The notes under the pieces are model-generated. The model did not search any database. It was not told the origin of the DNA and saw only the letters and a program-made list of their open reading frames with translations. A DNA stretch of 40,137 bases from Photobacterium rosenbergii. Its GTDB lineage: Bacteria > Pseudomonadota > Gammaproteobacteria > Enterobacterales > Vibrionaceae. This document shows positions 7,786-15,106 of this stretch, one piece after another (position 1 is the stretch's first letter; each line of letters starts with the position of its first letter). The stretch covers positions 1 to 40,137 of the forward strand of contig NZ_PYMB01000034.1 of assembly GCF_003026455.1 (NCBI RefSeq), written 5' to 3'. Both the position numbers and the translations under genes were made by a program.

Positions 7786-9378
7786 ATGGAAAACGCTCGT
7801 CCTATCCGCCGTGCGCTAATTAGCGTGTCAGACAAAACTGGTATTGTTGAGTTCGCCCAGGCGCTTGCCGATCGTGGTGTCGACATCCTGTCCACTGGTG
7901 GCACAGCCCGCCTGCTTGCCGAACAGGGTATCAAGGTGACTGAAGTTTCCGATCACACTGGCTTCCCTGAAATGATGGACGGTCGCGTAAAGACCCTGCA
8001 TCCAAAGATTCACGGTGGTGTACTGGGCCGTCGCGGCACTGATGATGCCGTCATGGGCGAGCACGGTATCGCTCCAATCGATATGGTTGTTGTGAACCTA
8101 TACCCATTCGCAGCTACAGTTGCCAACCCAGATTGCACCCTGGAAGATGCGGTTGAAAACATCGATATCGGTGGCCCGACAATGGTTCGCTCTGCCGCGA
8201 AGAACCACAAAGACGTGACAATCATCGTTAATGCCCACGACTACGATCGCGTCCTGACCGAAATGGCAGCCAACGAAGGCTCACTAACTCATGCAACCCG
8301 CTTTGACCTAGCGATTGCAGCATTTGAGCACACTGCAGCCTACGACGGCATGATCGCCAACTACTTTGGTACTATGGTGCCATCATACGGCGACAACAAG
8401 GAAGGCGATGAGGAATCTAAATTCCCACGTACTTTCAACCAGCAGTTCGAGAAGAAGCAGGACATGCGCTATGGCGAAAACAGCCACCAGGCTGCTGCCT
8501 TCTATGTAGAAAGCAACCCAGAAGAAGCATCGGTTGCAACAGCTCGCCAGATCCAAGGTAAAGCCCTGTCTTACAACAACATCGCAGATACTGATGCGGC
8601 GCTGGAATGTGTGAAAGAGTTCGACCAACCAGCTTGTGTGATTGTAAAACACGCCAACCCTTGTGGTGTAGCGCTGGGTGACAACATCCTTGAAGCCTAC
8701 GACCGCGCATTCAAGACTGACCCAACATCTGCATTTGGCGGCATTATCGCATTCAACCGTGAACTAGACGCTGCTACGGCAACGGCTATCACTGAGCGTC
8801 AATTCGTTGAGGTGATCATTGCACCGTCTGTTTCAGCTGAAGCAGTTGAAATTGTTGCAGCCAAGAAGAACCTTCGCCTACTTGAGTGTGGTGAGTGGAC
8901 AACCAAGACAACCGGCTTTGACGTGAAGCGCGTTAACGGCGGCCTACTTGTTCAAGACCGTGACCAAGGTATGGTGTCTGAAGCTGACCTTAAGGTGGTC
9001 TCTAAGCGCCAGCCAACAGAAGAAGAGTTGAAAGATGCCCTATTCTGCTGGAAGGTAGCGAAATTCGTGAAGTCTAACGCGATTGTTTACGCTAAAGGCG
9101 ATATGACTATCGGTGTGGGCGCAGGCCAGATGAGCCGCGTTTACTCAGCGAAAATTGCCGGTATCAAAGCGGCTGACGAGAATTTGGAAGTTGCAGGTAG
9201 CGTAATGGCTTCTGATGCCTTCTTCCCGTTCCGTGACGGTATCGATGCGGCTGCTGAAGCGGGCATCAAATGTGTTATCCAGCCAGGTGGCTCGATGCGC
9301 GACCAGGAAGTGATCGATGCTGCCGACGAGCACGGCATGGCGATGATCTTTACCGGCATGCGCCACTTCCGCCACTAA
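7786..9378 (+). CDS. purH: Bifunctional AICAR formyltransferase / IMP cyclohydrolase
   Basis: PurH catalyses the last two steps of IMP synthesis. The N-terminal methylglyoxal-synthase-like domain (RRALISVSDKTGIVEFAQAL to about residue 200) closes the ring. The C-terminal domain transfers the formyl group and contains QDMRYGENSHQAAAFY, KHANPCGVALG and KSNAIVYAKGDMTIGVGAGQMSR. The ATG at 7786 gives 530 residues, the family length, with AAAGAG upstream; longer in-frame starts to 7684 are not conserved. A PurR box and promoter lie 160 bp upstream. purD follows after 143 bp containing a weak terminator-like hairpin. Confidence 0.97.
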   Translation: MENARPIRRALISVSDKTGIVEFAQALADRGVDILSTGGTARLLAEQGIKVTEVSDHTGFPEMMDGRVKTLHPKIHGGVLGRRGTDDAVMGEHGIAPIDMVVVNLYPFAATVANPDCTLEDAVENIDIGGPTMVRSAAKNHKDVTIIVNAHDYDRVLTEMAANEGSLTHATRFDLAIAAFEHTAAYDGMIANYFGTMVPSYGDNKEGDEESKFPRTFNQQFEKKQDMRYGENSHQAAAFYVESNPEEASVATARQIQGKALSYNNIADTDAALECVKEFDQPACVIVKHANPCGVALGDNILEAYDRAFKTDPTSAFGGIIAFNRELDAATATAITERQFVEVIIAPSVSAEAVEIVAAKKNLRLLECGEWTTKTTGFDVKRVNGGLLVQDRDQGMVSEADLKVVSKRQPTEEELKDALFCWKVAKFVKSNAIVYAKGDMTIGVGAGQMSRVYSAKIAGIKAADENLEVAGSVMASDAFFPFRDGIDAAAEAGIKCVIQPGGSMRDQEVIDAADEHGMAMIFTGMRHFRH

Positions 9379-9384
9379 TCACGC

Positions 9385-9409
9385 AAGCCCAGGGTACGCC
9401 CTGGGCTTT
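9385..9409 (+). terminator. Hairpin between purH and purD (partial terminator)
   Basis: A 10-bp stem AAGCCCAGGG / CCCTGGGCTT with TACG loop is followed by only a short, interrupted T stretch. It may reduce but probably does not abolish read-through into purD, for which I see no clear separate promoter. Confidence 0.55.
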
Positions 9410-9521
9410 GTCATATTTAGATTTCGCCTTTGAATATCAGATGATATGCCAAAGGCTTTCATGATTTTAATGCAAGCCATTTTCTAAGTTCAGGTAAATG
9501 GCACAGCAATAAGGGATTAAG

Positions 9522-10814
9522 ATGAATGTATTGATTATTGGTGCCGGTGGTCGTGAGCACGCGCTGGGCTGGAAAGCCGCACAAAACCCAAACGTTGAAA
9601 CCGTTTTTGTTGCCCCTGGCAACGCCGGTACGGCTCTGGAGCCTAAACTGGAAAACGTTGCTATCGGCGTTGAAGACATCGAAGCTTTGGTCGCCTTTGC
9701 TAAAGAAAAAGCAATTGAGCTGACCATTGTTGGTCCGGAAGCACCGTTGGTTATCGGTGTGGTTGATGCTTTCCGCGCAGCTGGCCTACCAATCTTCGGC
9801 CCTACTGAAGCTGCAGCCCAGCTAGAAGGCTCTAAAGCCTTTACCAAGGACTTTCTGGCCCGCCACCAGATCCCAACCGGCGCCTACGCCAACTTCACCG
9901 AAATCGAGCCTGCTTTAGCTTACGTTCGCGAGCAAGGCGCGCCTATCGTGGTTAAGGCTGACGGCCTAGCTGCCGGTAAAGGTGTTATCGTTGCGATGAC
10001 CCTTGAAGAAGCAGAAGACGCTATCAAAGACATGCTAGCGGGCAATGCCTTCGGCGAAGCAGGTAGCCGAGTGGTTATCGAAGAGTTCCTGGAAGGCGAG
10101 GAAGCGAGCTTCATCGTGATGGTTGACGGCGAGAACGTCTTACCAATGGCCACCAGCCAGGACCACAAGCGTGTTGGCGACAAAGACACTGGCCCTAACA
10201 CTGGCGGTATGGGTGCTTACTCACCGGCACCCGTTGTTACGACGGAAATCCACAACCGCATCATGGAAGAGGTTATCTACCCAACTGTACGCGGTATGGC
10301 GGCAGAAGGTCACCCTTACACTGGTTTCCTTTACGCTGGCCTGATGATTGCTGCAGACGGTACGCCGAAAGTTATCGAGTACAACTGCCGCTTCGGCGAT
10401 CCTGAAACCCAACCAATTATGATGCGTATGGAATCGGATCTGGTTGAGCTTTGCCTAATGGCAATTGACGAGAAGCTGGACCAAGCAGAATCCAAGTGGG
10501 ACCCACGCGCCTCAATCGGTGTGGTCCTGGCCGCTGGCGGTTATCCGGCAAGCTATGCCAAGGGCGATGTGATCAGCCTGCCAAGCACAGACGCGGAAGG
10601 CCAGAAGATCTTCCATGCCGGCACAGCAACCAACGCCGAAGGCGAGATCGTGACCAACGGCGGTCGCGTATTGTGTGCAACAGCCCTAGGCAACTCGGTA
10701 TCTGAAGCCCAGCAGCGTGCCTACGAGCTAACCAAGCAAGTCAGCTGGAACGGTATGTTCCACCGCAACGACATCGGCTACCGTGCCGTTGCTCGAGAGC
10801 AGCAAGACGCCTAG
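9522..10814 (+). CDS. purD: Phosphoribosylamine-glycine ligase (GAR synthetase)
   Basis: PurD joins glycine to phosphoribosylamine using ATP, the second step of purine synthesis. The 430-residue product starts MNVLIIGAGGREHALGWK. It contains the ATP-grasp core (PIVVKADGLAAGKGVIVA near residue 145), the family signature NCRFGDPETQP near residue 290, and the C-terminal GRVLCATALG domain. It is the distal gene of the purHD pair. A strong bidirectional terminator follows, with the DUF1481 lipoprotein gene converging on it. Confidence 0.97.
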   Translation: MNVLIIGAGGREHALGWKAAQNPNVETVFVAPGNAGTALEPKLENVAIGVEDIEALVAFAKEKAIELTIVGPEAPLVIGVVDAFRAAGLPIFGPTEAAAQLEGSKAFTKDFLARHQIPTGAYANFTEIEPALAYVREQGAPIVVKADGLAAGKGVIVAMTLEEAEDAIKDMLAGNAFGEAGSRVVIEEFLEGEEASFIVMVDGENVLPMATSQDHKRVGDKDTGPNTGGMGAYSPAPVVTTEIHNRIMEEVIYPTVRGMAAEGHPYTGFLYAGLMIAADGTPKVIEYNCRFGDPETQPIMMRMESDLVELCLMAIDEKLDQAESKWDPRASIGVVLAAGGYPASYAKGDVISLPSTDAEGQKIFHAGTATNAEGEIVTNGGRVLCATALGNSVSEAQQRAYELTKQVSWNGMFHRNDIGYRAVAREQQDA

Positions 10815-10839
10815 GCGCCCACGCTGACTCTGTGCTATC

Positions 10840-10867
10840 AAAAAACGCGCCCAAGGGCGCGTTTTTT
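10840..10867. terminator. Bidirectional terminator between purD and the DUF1481 gene
   Basis: The GC-rich stem ACGCGCCC / GGGCGCGT is flanked by six A residues on the left and six T residues on the right, so it can serve both converging transcripts. Confidence 0.92.
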
Positions 10868-10902
10868 CATTCAGGCCATCACATAGGCCCAACCCCACAG
10901 GA

Positions 10903-11604
10903 TCAGTTCGTCAGCAGAACAGGTGCACTCAGGCAGGCTGGCTGGTTGTCGGTTAGCATCAACAGCGTATTTGCCGTCAAGGTGCCTCGGCGGACCTGGC
11001 CGATCACTGCCATATACCCATCCAACTGAAGGTCCTGCAGTTGCTGCTCTAAATATTCAGGTAATTCGGGCTTGAAGTTCACTTTGAGTTGGCGCTCATC
11101 ACCACAGCGGTAGAACTGCCCCTGCTTCCAGAAACCCTGCACCAGTGACAAATCATCCTTGCGCTGCTGCTTGACCACATCCGTACCATGCTTGGCCTCT
11201 TGGACCAACTGCTGGAGTTGGTCGCCGCTAAGCGGGATAAGCTCGTCACCGAGGGTATAGCGCTGAAAAACAGCATTGCCTAAGGTGTCGTAACGTACAT
11301 GCAGGGAAAACGGCTTAATTTGCTGCTCGTCGAGCTGCCTACCTTCACGCTTTATTTCACGCAACTTGCCATCGCGCCAACGGTAATCAGTGCGGTAATC
11401 ACCATAATCACCGGCCATTACGCGGTCAGCCAGACTGACGGGACGATTTTGCTGTGAGGTAAACCAATAGATTGACGTGCTATCACCGAGGCTCTGGCCA
11501 CCGGTATGGGTCACGACTGGCGTAAGGTTGTTTTCGGGGACTGTTGGATTGGAGGCGCATCCCGCTAATAGCGAGAGGGTAAGAAAAGTCAGTAGTCGCT
11601 TCAT
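10903..11604 (-). CDS. DUF1481 family lipoprotein (YjaH-like)
   Basis: This is a predicted lipoprotein of 233 residues with unknown function. The N-terminus MKRLLTFLTLSLLAGC ends in a lipobox (LAGC) with the modified cysteine at residue 16. The following CASNP has no aspartate at position +2, which favours outer-membrane sorting. The rest is soluble, with no further membrane segment. The same family (YjaH) follows hupA in E. coli, and the order is retained here with a 39-bp gap. The Shine-Dalgarno GGCGGAG lies in the 3' arm of the hupA terminator hairpin, so read-through mRNA would hide it. The family call rests on context and recalled similarity. Confidence 0.85.
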   Translation of the reverse strand: MKRLLTFLTLSLLAGCASNPTVPENNLTPVVTHTGGQSLGDSTSIYWFTSQQNRPVSLADRVMAGDYGDYRTDYRWRDGKLREIKREGRQLDEQQIKPFSLHVRYDTLGNAVFQRYTLGDELIPLSGDQLQQLVQEAKHGTDVVKQQRKDDLSLVQGFWKQGQFYRCGDERQLKVNFKPELPEYLEQQLQDLQLDGYMAVIGQVRRGTLTANTLLMLTDNQPACLSAPVLLTN

Positions 11605-11606
11605 GG

Positions 11607-11637
11607 AAAAACTCCGCCAGATAGATACCTGGCGGAG
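11607..11637 (-). terminator. hupA terminator hairpin that also contains the downstream ribosome site
   Basis: On the minus strand, CTCCGCCAG / CTGGCGGAG pair over an 8-nt loop and run into TTTTTCC. The 3' arm contains GGAG, positioned 7 bp before the ATG of the lipoprotein gene. Confidence 0.9.
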
Positions 11638-11643
11638 TATAGA

Positions 11644-11916
11644 TTATTTCACTGAGTCTTTCAGTGCTTTACCAGCAACGAAAGCTGGTACGTTGGCTGC
11701 TGCGATCTGGATTTCCTGACCCGTTTGTGGGTTACGGCCAGTACGCGCTGCACGGTGGTTTACTTTGAAAGTACCAAAGCCGATTAGTTGAACCTGGTCA
11801 CCTTCTTTAAGCGCGTCAGTGATACCGTCTAGTGTAGACTCTAGAGCAGCTTTAGCTTGAGCTTTAGAAAGATCCGCTTTTTCAGCGATCAGGTCAATCA
11901 GTTGGGTCTTGTTCAT
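11644..11916 (-). CDS. hupA: DNA-binding protein HU, alpha type
   Basis: HU is a dimeric DNA-bending nucleoid protein. The 90-residue product, MNKTQLIDLIAEKADLSKAQAKAALESTLDGI, continues into the DNA-binding arm containing GRNPQTGQEIQI and ends FVAGKALKDSVK, a complete HU/IHF-family chain. Assignment to hupA rather than hupB rests on the HU-alpha type sequence and on the neighbouring DUF1481 gene and yjaG-hemE region, as in E. coli. An AAGGGAAA Shine-Dalgarno precedes the ATG. About 227 bp of A/T-rich intergenic DNA upstream separates it from the divergent CNNM gene and must hold both promoters; I cannot place the hexamers confidently. Confidence 0.96.
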   Translation of the reverse strand: MNKTQLIDLIAEKADLSKAQAKAALESTLDGITDALKEGDQVQLIGFGTFKVNHRAARTGRNPQTGQEIQIAAANVPAFVAGKALKDSVK

Positions 11917-12143
11917 TAGGTTTCCCTTCTAAGGTTTTTTCTTAAGACGCATCAACTCTAATTCAAAAGAAGCCCGTGTGGCAAAGGTTTGTCAGCCTTG
12001 ATGTGGTTAGGTGCGGGCTCTTTAACCATAAACTGAGCGCAAGTTCACAAAATGTTACTAATATGAGGGGTGAAATAGTTGTATTTATTCGCTTCAACAC
12101 CGATTAATATAGGCGTAATCCGTTAATTATTACTAAGGTAAGC

Positions 12144-13199
12144 ATGATACTCCTTACGATTTACATCGCTGTTGCGATTGGTGTTTCGTTTATTTGTTCA
12201 GTCCTGGAAGCTGTTCTTCTCAGCATCTCCCCTAGTTACATTGGTACCCTGCGCCAGCAAGGCCACCCAGCAGCAGACCGCTTGGCTGCCCTGAAAGACA
12301 ACATTGACCGCCCGCTAGCGTCAATCCTAACCCTCAATACCATTGCCCACACCATTGGTGCGGCAACAGCCGGTGCTCAGGCTGCAGTGGTATTCGGTAG
12401 CCAATGGCTAGGTGTTTTCTCCGGCGTACTGACGATTGGTATTTTGCTATTCTCCGAAATTATCCCGAAGACAATCGGTGCAACCTACTGGCGTCAGCTA
12501 GCACCCGCTTCGGCATCGACCCTGCGCTGGATGGTTTGGGCCCTAACCCCGTTCGTCTGGGTTTCCGAGCAGATCACCCGCCGCCTATCCCGTGGCCATG
12601 AGGCTCCGAAAATGCGAGACGAGCTATCAGCGATGGCCATGCTGGCCAAAGAGTCGGGCGAACTGGCTGAAGGCGAGTCCAAAATCATGACTAACCTGCT
12701 GCAGTTCCGCGATGTCAGCGTTACCAAAATCATGACACCGCGTCCGGTACTGTTCCGTGTGGATGCCGAGCAGCCGATCAACGAGTTCCTGTCGCAGCAC
12801 AAAGACAGCCCGTTCTCGCGCCCGTTGGTCTACAGCGAGCAGAAAGACAATATCCTTGGCTTCGTCCACCGCCTTGAGCTGTTTGCCGAAAGCCAGGCTG
12901 GCCGTGGCCAAAAAGAGCTAGGAACCCTGATGCGCCCGCTGCCGGTCATCATGAACAATGCCAGCGTGCCAAAAGCGTTCGAGCAGTTAATGAAAGAGCG
13001 CTCCCAACTGGTCTTGGTCGTCGATGAATACGGCACAGTCCAAGGCCTGGTGACCATGGAAGATATCTTTGAGCACCTAGTGGGTGAAGAGATTGTCGAC
13101 GAAGCCGACAAAAACACCGACATGCAGCAGTTGGCTTACCAGCGCTGGGAGAAGTGGAAGAAAACCCACGGCGTAATCGAAAGCAAAGACGACGAATGA
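12144..13199 (+). CDS. CNNM (DUF21) and CBS domain membrane protein, hemolysin/CorC-like
   Basis: This 351-residue protein has an N-terminal DUF21/CNNM transmembrane domain (MILLTIYIAVAIGVSFICSVLEAVLLS, then further hydrophobic segments to about residue 140, including LLFSEIIPKTIGA). A cytoplasmic CBS pair follows, with motifs VTKIMTPRPVLFRVD near residue 195 and LVLVVDEYGTVQGLVTMEDIFEHLVGEEIVDE near residue 290. CNNM proteins are implicated in magnesium or sodium-linked ion transport, and CBS pairs sense adenosine nucleotides. The protein ends shortly after the CBS pair, so it lacks the C-terminal CorC/HlyC domain of longer relatives. It is monocistronic, with TAAGGTAAGC before the ATG and a strong terminator after. 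Substrate unknown. Confidence 0.9.
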   Translation: MILLTIYIAVAIGVSFICSVLEAVLLSISPSYIGTLRQQGHPAADRLAALKDNIDRPLASILTLNTIAHTIGAATAGAQAAVVFGSQWLGVFSGVLTIGILLFSEIIPKTIGATYWRQLAPASASTLRWMVWALTPFVWVSEQITRRLSRGHEAPKMRDELSAMAMLAKESGELAEGESKIMTNLLQFRDVSVTKIMTPRPVLFRVDAEQPINEFLSQHKDSPFSRPLVYSEQKDNILGFVHRLELFAESQAGRGQKELGTLMRPLPVIMNNASVPKAFEQLMKERSQLVLVVDEYGTVQGLVTMEDIFEHLVGEEIVDEADKNTDMQQLAYQRWEKWKKTHGVIESKDDE

Positions 13200-13243
13200 T
13201 CTCACCAGCGGTAAATAGCCGCACTTGCTAACCGCATAATAAC

Positions 13244-13272
13244 GAAAGGGGCCTAATGGCCCCTTTCTCTTT
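13244..13272 (+). terminator. Terminator of the CNNM gene
   Basis: A 10-bp stem GAAAGGGGCC / GGCCCCTTTC with TAAT loop is followed by a pyrimidine-rich TCTTTTC stretch. It lies between the convergent CNNM and brnQ genes. Confidence 0.85.
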
Positions 13273-13295
13273 TCTCAACACATCACTACTTTAAT

Positions 13296-14597
13296 TCAAG
13301 GTTGTACCGCCAACACAGGCCGTGTTGCCCTGCTCGCCACAACACCTATCGCCACCATCACCAAGCTAGGGACCACCCAGCCTGCATAATCGTTATAAAG
13401 CGGTAAATATTGCGCTAACCAATGATCCATCTCTGCAGGCATCTTGCCTAGGATATGCAAGGCATCCACACTGCCGAAGGCCAGTGCCGTGATTATCGCA
13501 GCCATCACCGCCGGAGTCGCCAAGCGGCGGCGCAACGGGGCAACGACCAACAGGGCAATGGCAACGGGGTGCAGGGCCACAACCACCGGCAGGGTGATCG
13601 CCAACAGCTGATCCAAACCAAGGTTGGCCACAAGCCCAGCAACGATCATTGTTACCCATACACTGCGCGAGTAAGTCACTGGCTGGAATGTACGGCTGTA
13701 AAACTCGCTCCCTGCGGTGGTAACACCAATCGCAGTGGTCAAGCAGGCCAAAATCATCACGACGCCCAAAAGGACACTACCCAAGGTACCGAAGTGGGTC
13801 AGGGTAAATGCCGTCAGGATCTCGCCACCATTGCCGAAAGACGACCCCAGGCTGGCACTGGTTGAGCCAATATAGGCCAAAGACAGGTATACCAGGGCCA
13901 TCGCCACGGCATACATGACTGCAGCCATTAGGGTGTATTTGGCGGTCGCTTTCGGGCACTCCACACCCATTTCGCGGATTGCTCGGAAGATGATCCAGCC
14001 AAAGCCAATCGAACCCAGCGCATCCATGGTCATGTAGCCTTGGGTCAGCCCCTCGGCAAATGCTTTGTCCTGATATGGCCCGACTGCAGCCAAGGTTTCA
14101 CCTGCCGGGGACATGAAGGCAGTTACCGCCAGCACAGATAGAATCACCACCAGCATCGGGGTCAGCCACTTGCCAAGCGTATCGACCAACTTGCCAGGGT
14201 AAAGTGCAAACACAATCGCTGCCAAACAGAATACGACAGTGAACGGCAGCAACGCCGCCTCGCCAACAAAGGGGGCAAAACTAAACTGGTAGGCAACAGT
14301 AATGGCTCGCGGGATCACAAAGGCAGGGCCAATTACGATAAACACCATCACCCAAAAGCCAGTGGCAACAGGCTTGGGCAGAGCCGCTGTCAGGTTATCG
14401 GAGCCATTAACCAACGCCACCATCACCAATGCCAGTGCTGGTAGACCAACCCCAGTTAGCAAGAATCCCGCCATGCCGGAAATAAAGTGTTCTCCGGCCT
14501 GTAAGCCAAGGAACGGAGGGAAGATCAGGTTGCCAGCACCAAGGTACATAGCGAAAGTCATAAAGCCCAAGGCGGCGATGTTGCGTGCACTTAACAT
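13296..14597 (-). CDS. brnQ: Branched-chain amino acid transporter (LIVCS family)
   Basis: BrnQ is a sodium-coupled carrier importing leucine, isoleucine and valine. The 433-residue protein starts MLSARNIAALGFMTFAMYLGAGNLIFPPFLGLQAGEHF, the family's N-terminal signature (GAGNLIFPP). About 12 hydrophobic segments follow, with GVTTAGSEFYSRTF near residue 310. An AGAGGATA ribosome site precedes the ATG. Upstream on the same strand are a 33-codon leader peptide rich in Leu, Val and Ile codons and a set of alternative hairpins, which strongly suggests regulation by charged branched-chain aminoacyl-tRNA. Confidence 0.95.
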   Translation of the reverse strand: MLSARNIAALGFMTFAMYLGAGNLIFPPFLGLQAGEHFISGMAGFLLTGVGLPALALVMVALVNGSDNLTAALPKPVATGFWVMVFIVIGPAFVIPRAITVAYQFSFAPFVGEAALLPFTVVFCLAAIVFALYPGKLVDTLGKWLTPMLVVILSVLAVTAFMSPAGETLAAVGPYQDKAFAEGLTQGYMTMDALGSIGFGWIIFRAIREMGVECPKATAKYTLMAAVMYAVAMALVYLSLAYIGSTSASLGSSFGNGGEILTAFTLTHFGTLGSVLLGVVMILACLTTAIGVTTAGSEFYSRTFQPVTYSRSVWVTMIVAGLVANLGLDQLLAITLPVVVALHPVAIALLVVAPLRRRLATPAVMAAIITALAFGSVDALHILGKMPAEMDHWLAQYLPLYNDYAGWVVPSLVMVAIGVVASRATRPVLAVQP

Positions 14598-14657
14598 AGT
14601 TATCCTCTACCGCGTCGGCTTGAAGGAAACTAAGGGAAATTCAGGTGAGAACATTGA

Positions 14658-14709
14658 CCTATCAGCTTCGCTTCAAGCTGACAGGAAAATTGAGATGCGG
14701 CCTGTCAGC
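14658..14709 (-). promoter_or_regulatory. brnQ attenuator: competing RNA hairpins
   Basis: On the minus-strand RNA three segments overlap in pairing. Segment B (GCUGACAGG, 14709-14701, containing the leader UGA) pairs perfectly over 9 bp with segment C (CCUGUCAGCUU, 14685-14675). C can instead pair over 11 bp, with one G-U, with segment D (AAGCUGAUAGG, 14668-14658), with a 6-nt loop. B:C and C:D are mutually exclusive. A further copy of the C sequence upstream of the leader (segment A, 14826-14817) can also pair with B. No U-tract follows C:D, so the output may be Rho-dependent, translational or stability-based. Confidence 0.75.
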
Positions 14710-14806
14710 CCCGGATAAGACCCAGAGAGAGCAGGAGGAGCAGGCTAGCCGCAACGACTTTGAAGCCCTTGCAGGAAACAGCAATGTTGATAGCTGATAC
14801 TGGCAT
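14705..14806 (-). CDS. BrnQ leader peptide, 33 residues, Leu/Val/Ile-rich
   Basis: This short ORF has the sequence MPVSAINIAVSCKGFK followed by VVAASLLLLLSLGLIRG and a UGA. Ten of the last 17 codons are branched-chain residues, including five consecutive leucine codons at 14743-14729. An AGGA ribosome site lies 6 bp before the ATG at 14806. The same frame is open to an ATG at 14953, but that lies upstream of the inferred promoter. A ribosome stalled on the Leu run would leave segment B free, whereas one reaching the stop would cover it. The function is inferred from this geometry, which resembles known leader-peptide attenuators. Confidence 0.75.
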   Translation of the reverse strand: MPVSAINIAVSCKGFKVVAASLLLLLSLGLIRG

Positions 14807-14816
14807 AACTCGTCCT

Positions 14817-14826
14817 AGCTGACAGG
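14817..14826 (-). promoter_or_regulatory. Upstream copy of the pairing segment (segment A)
   Basis: AGCTGACAGG, extending to the 14-bp AGCTGACAGGAAAA (14817-14830), is an exact direct repeat of 14676-14689. In RNA this segment can pair with segment B at the leader stop codon, as a protector stem, and it adjoins the leader ribosome site. Confidence 0.6.
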
Positions 14827-14834
14827 AAAAAACT

Positions 14835-14853
14835 GGAAAACAAGCTGTTTTCC
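14835..14853. other. A/T-rich hairpin in the brnQ 5' leader
   Basis: GGAAAACA and TGTTTTCC form an 8-bp stem with a 3-nt loop at the extreme 5' end of the predicted leader RNA. On the minus strand it is followed by AGTTTTTT, resembling a weak terminator. Its role is unclear. Confidence 0.45.
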
Positions 14854-14864
14854 GCGACACCTTT

Positions 14865-14894
14865 GTTATAAACGCCGGTAGCGGAACAATACAA
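14865..14894 (-). promoter_or_regulatory. Candidate promoter for the brnQ leader
   Basis: On the minus strand TTGTAT (14894-14889) and TATAAC (14870-14865) are 18 bp apart, placing the start near 14858, upstream of the leader peptide. The rest of the gap to the yjaG terminator (about 14895-15062) shows no gene or clear repeat. Confidence 0.45.
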
Positions 14895-15062
14895 GCAGAA
14901 AAACAAAATAAGTGGAATGGATTGCCACCTGCAAACAAACCAGGATAAATCACTTAGAATTAAGCCACTAATTAATATTTAAAACTTCACAAATCCATTA
15001 CACCCCCGCCGGTGACCGCTATAGCTTTATCCCAGTAGGAAATTGCCAAGTCCATCAGGCAC

Positions 15063-15085
15063 AAAAAAAGGCCCCACAGGGCCCT
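15063..15085 (-). terminator. Terminator of yjaG
   Basis: On the minus strand AAGGGCCC folds with GGGCCTT over a TGTG loop and is followed by seven T residues, 20 bp after the yjaG stop. Confidence 0.88.
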
Positions 15086-15106
15086 TCTCTATTCAAAGCA
15101 GGTCGC

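Noticed and set aside
11970..12020. Possible long-range stem (AGCCCG ... CGGGCT) upstream of hupA
   Set aside because: Only 6 bp with a spacer of about 40 bp; no evidence that it lies in the transcript.
12040..12065. CRP site upstream of hupA
   Set aside because: TGTGA is present but the second half-site matches only two of five bases.
14302..14718. 138-residue + strand ORF over the brnQ start
   Set aside because: It is antisense to brnQ codons and would cross the attenuator; it has no recognisable domain.
14705..14953. 82-residue protein-coding gene upstream of brnQ
   Set aside because: The first 49 codons lie upstream of or across the inferred promoter and lack a ribosome site. Only the last 33 codons, with their own AGGA and Leu run, make sense as a leader peptide.
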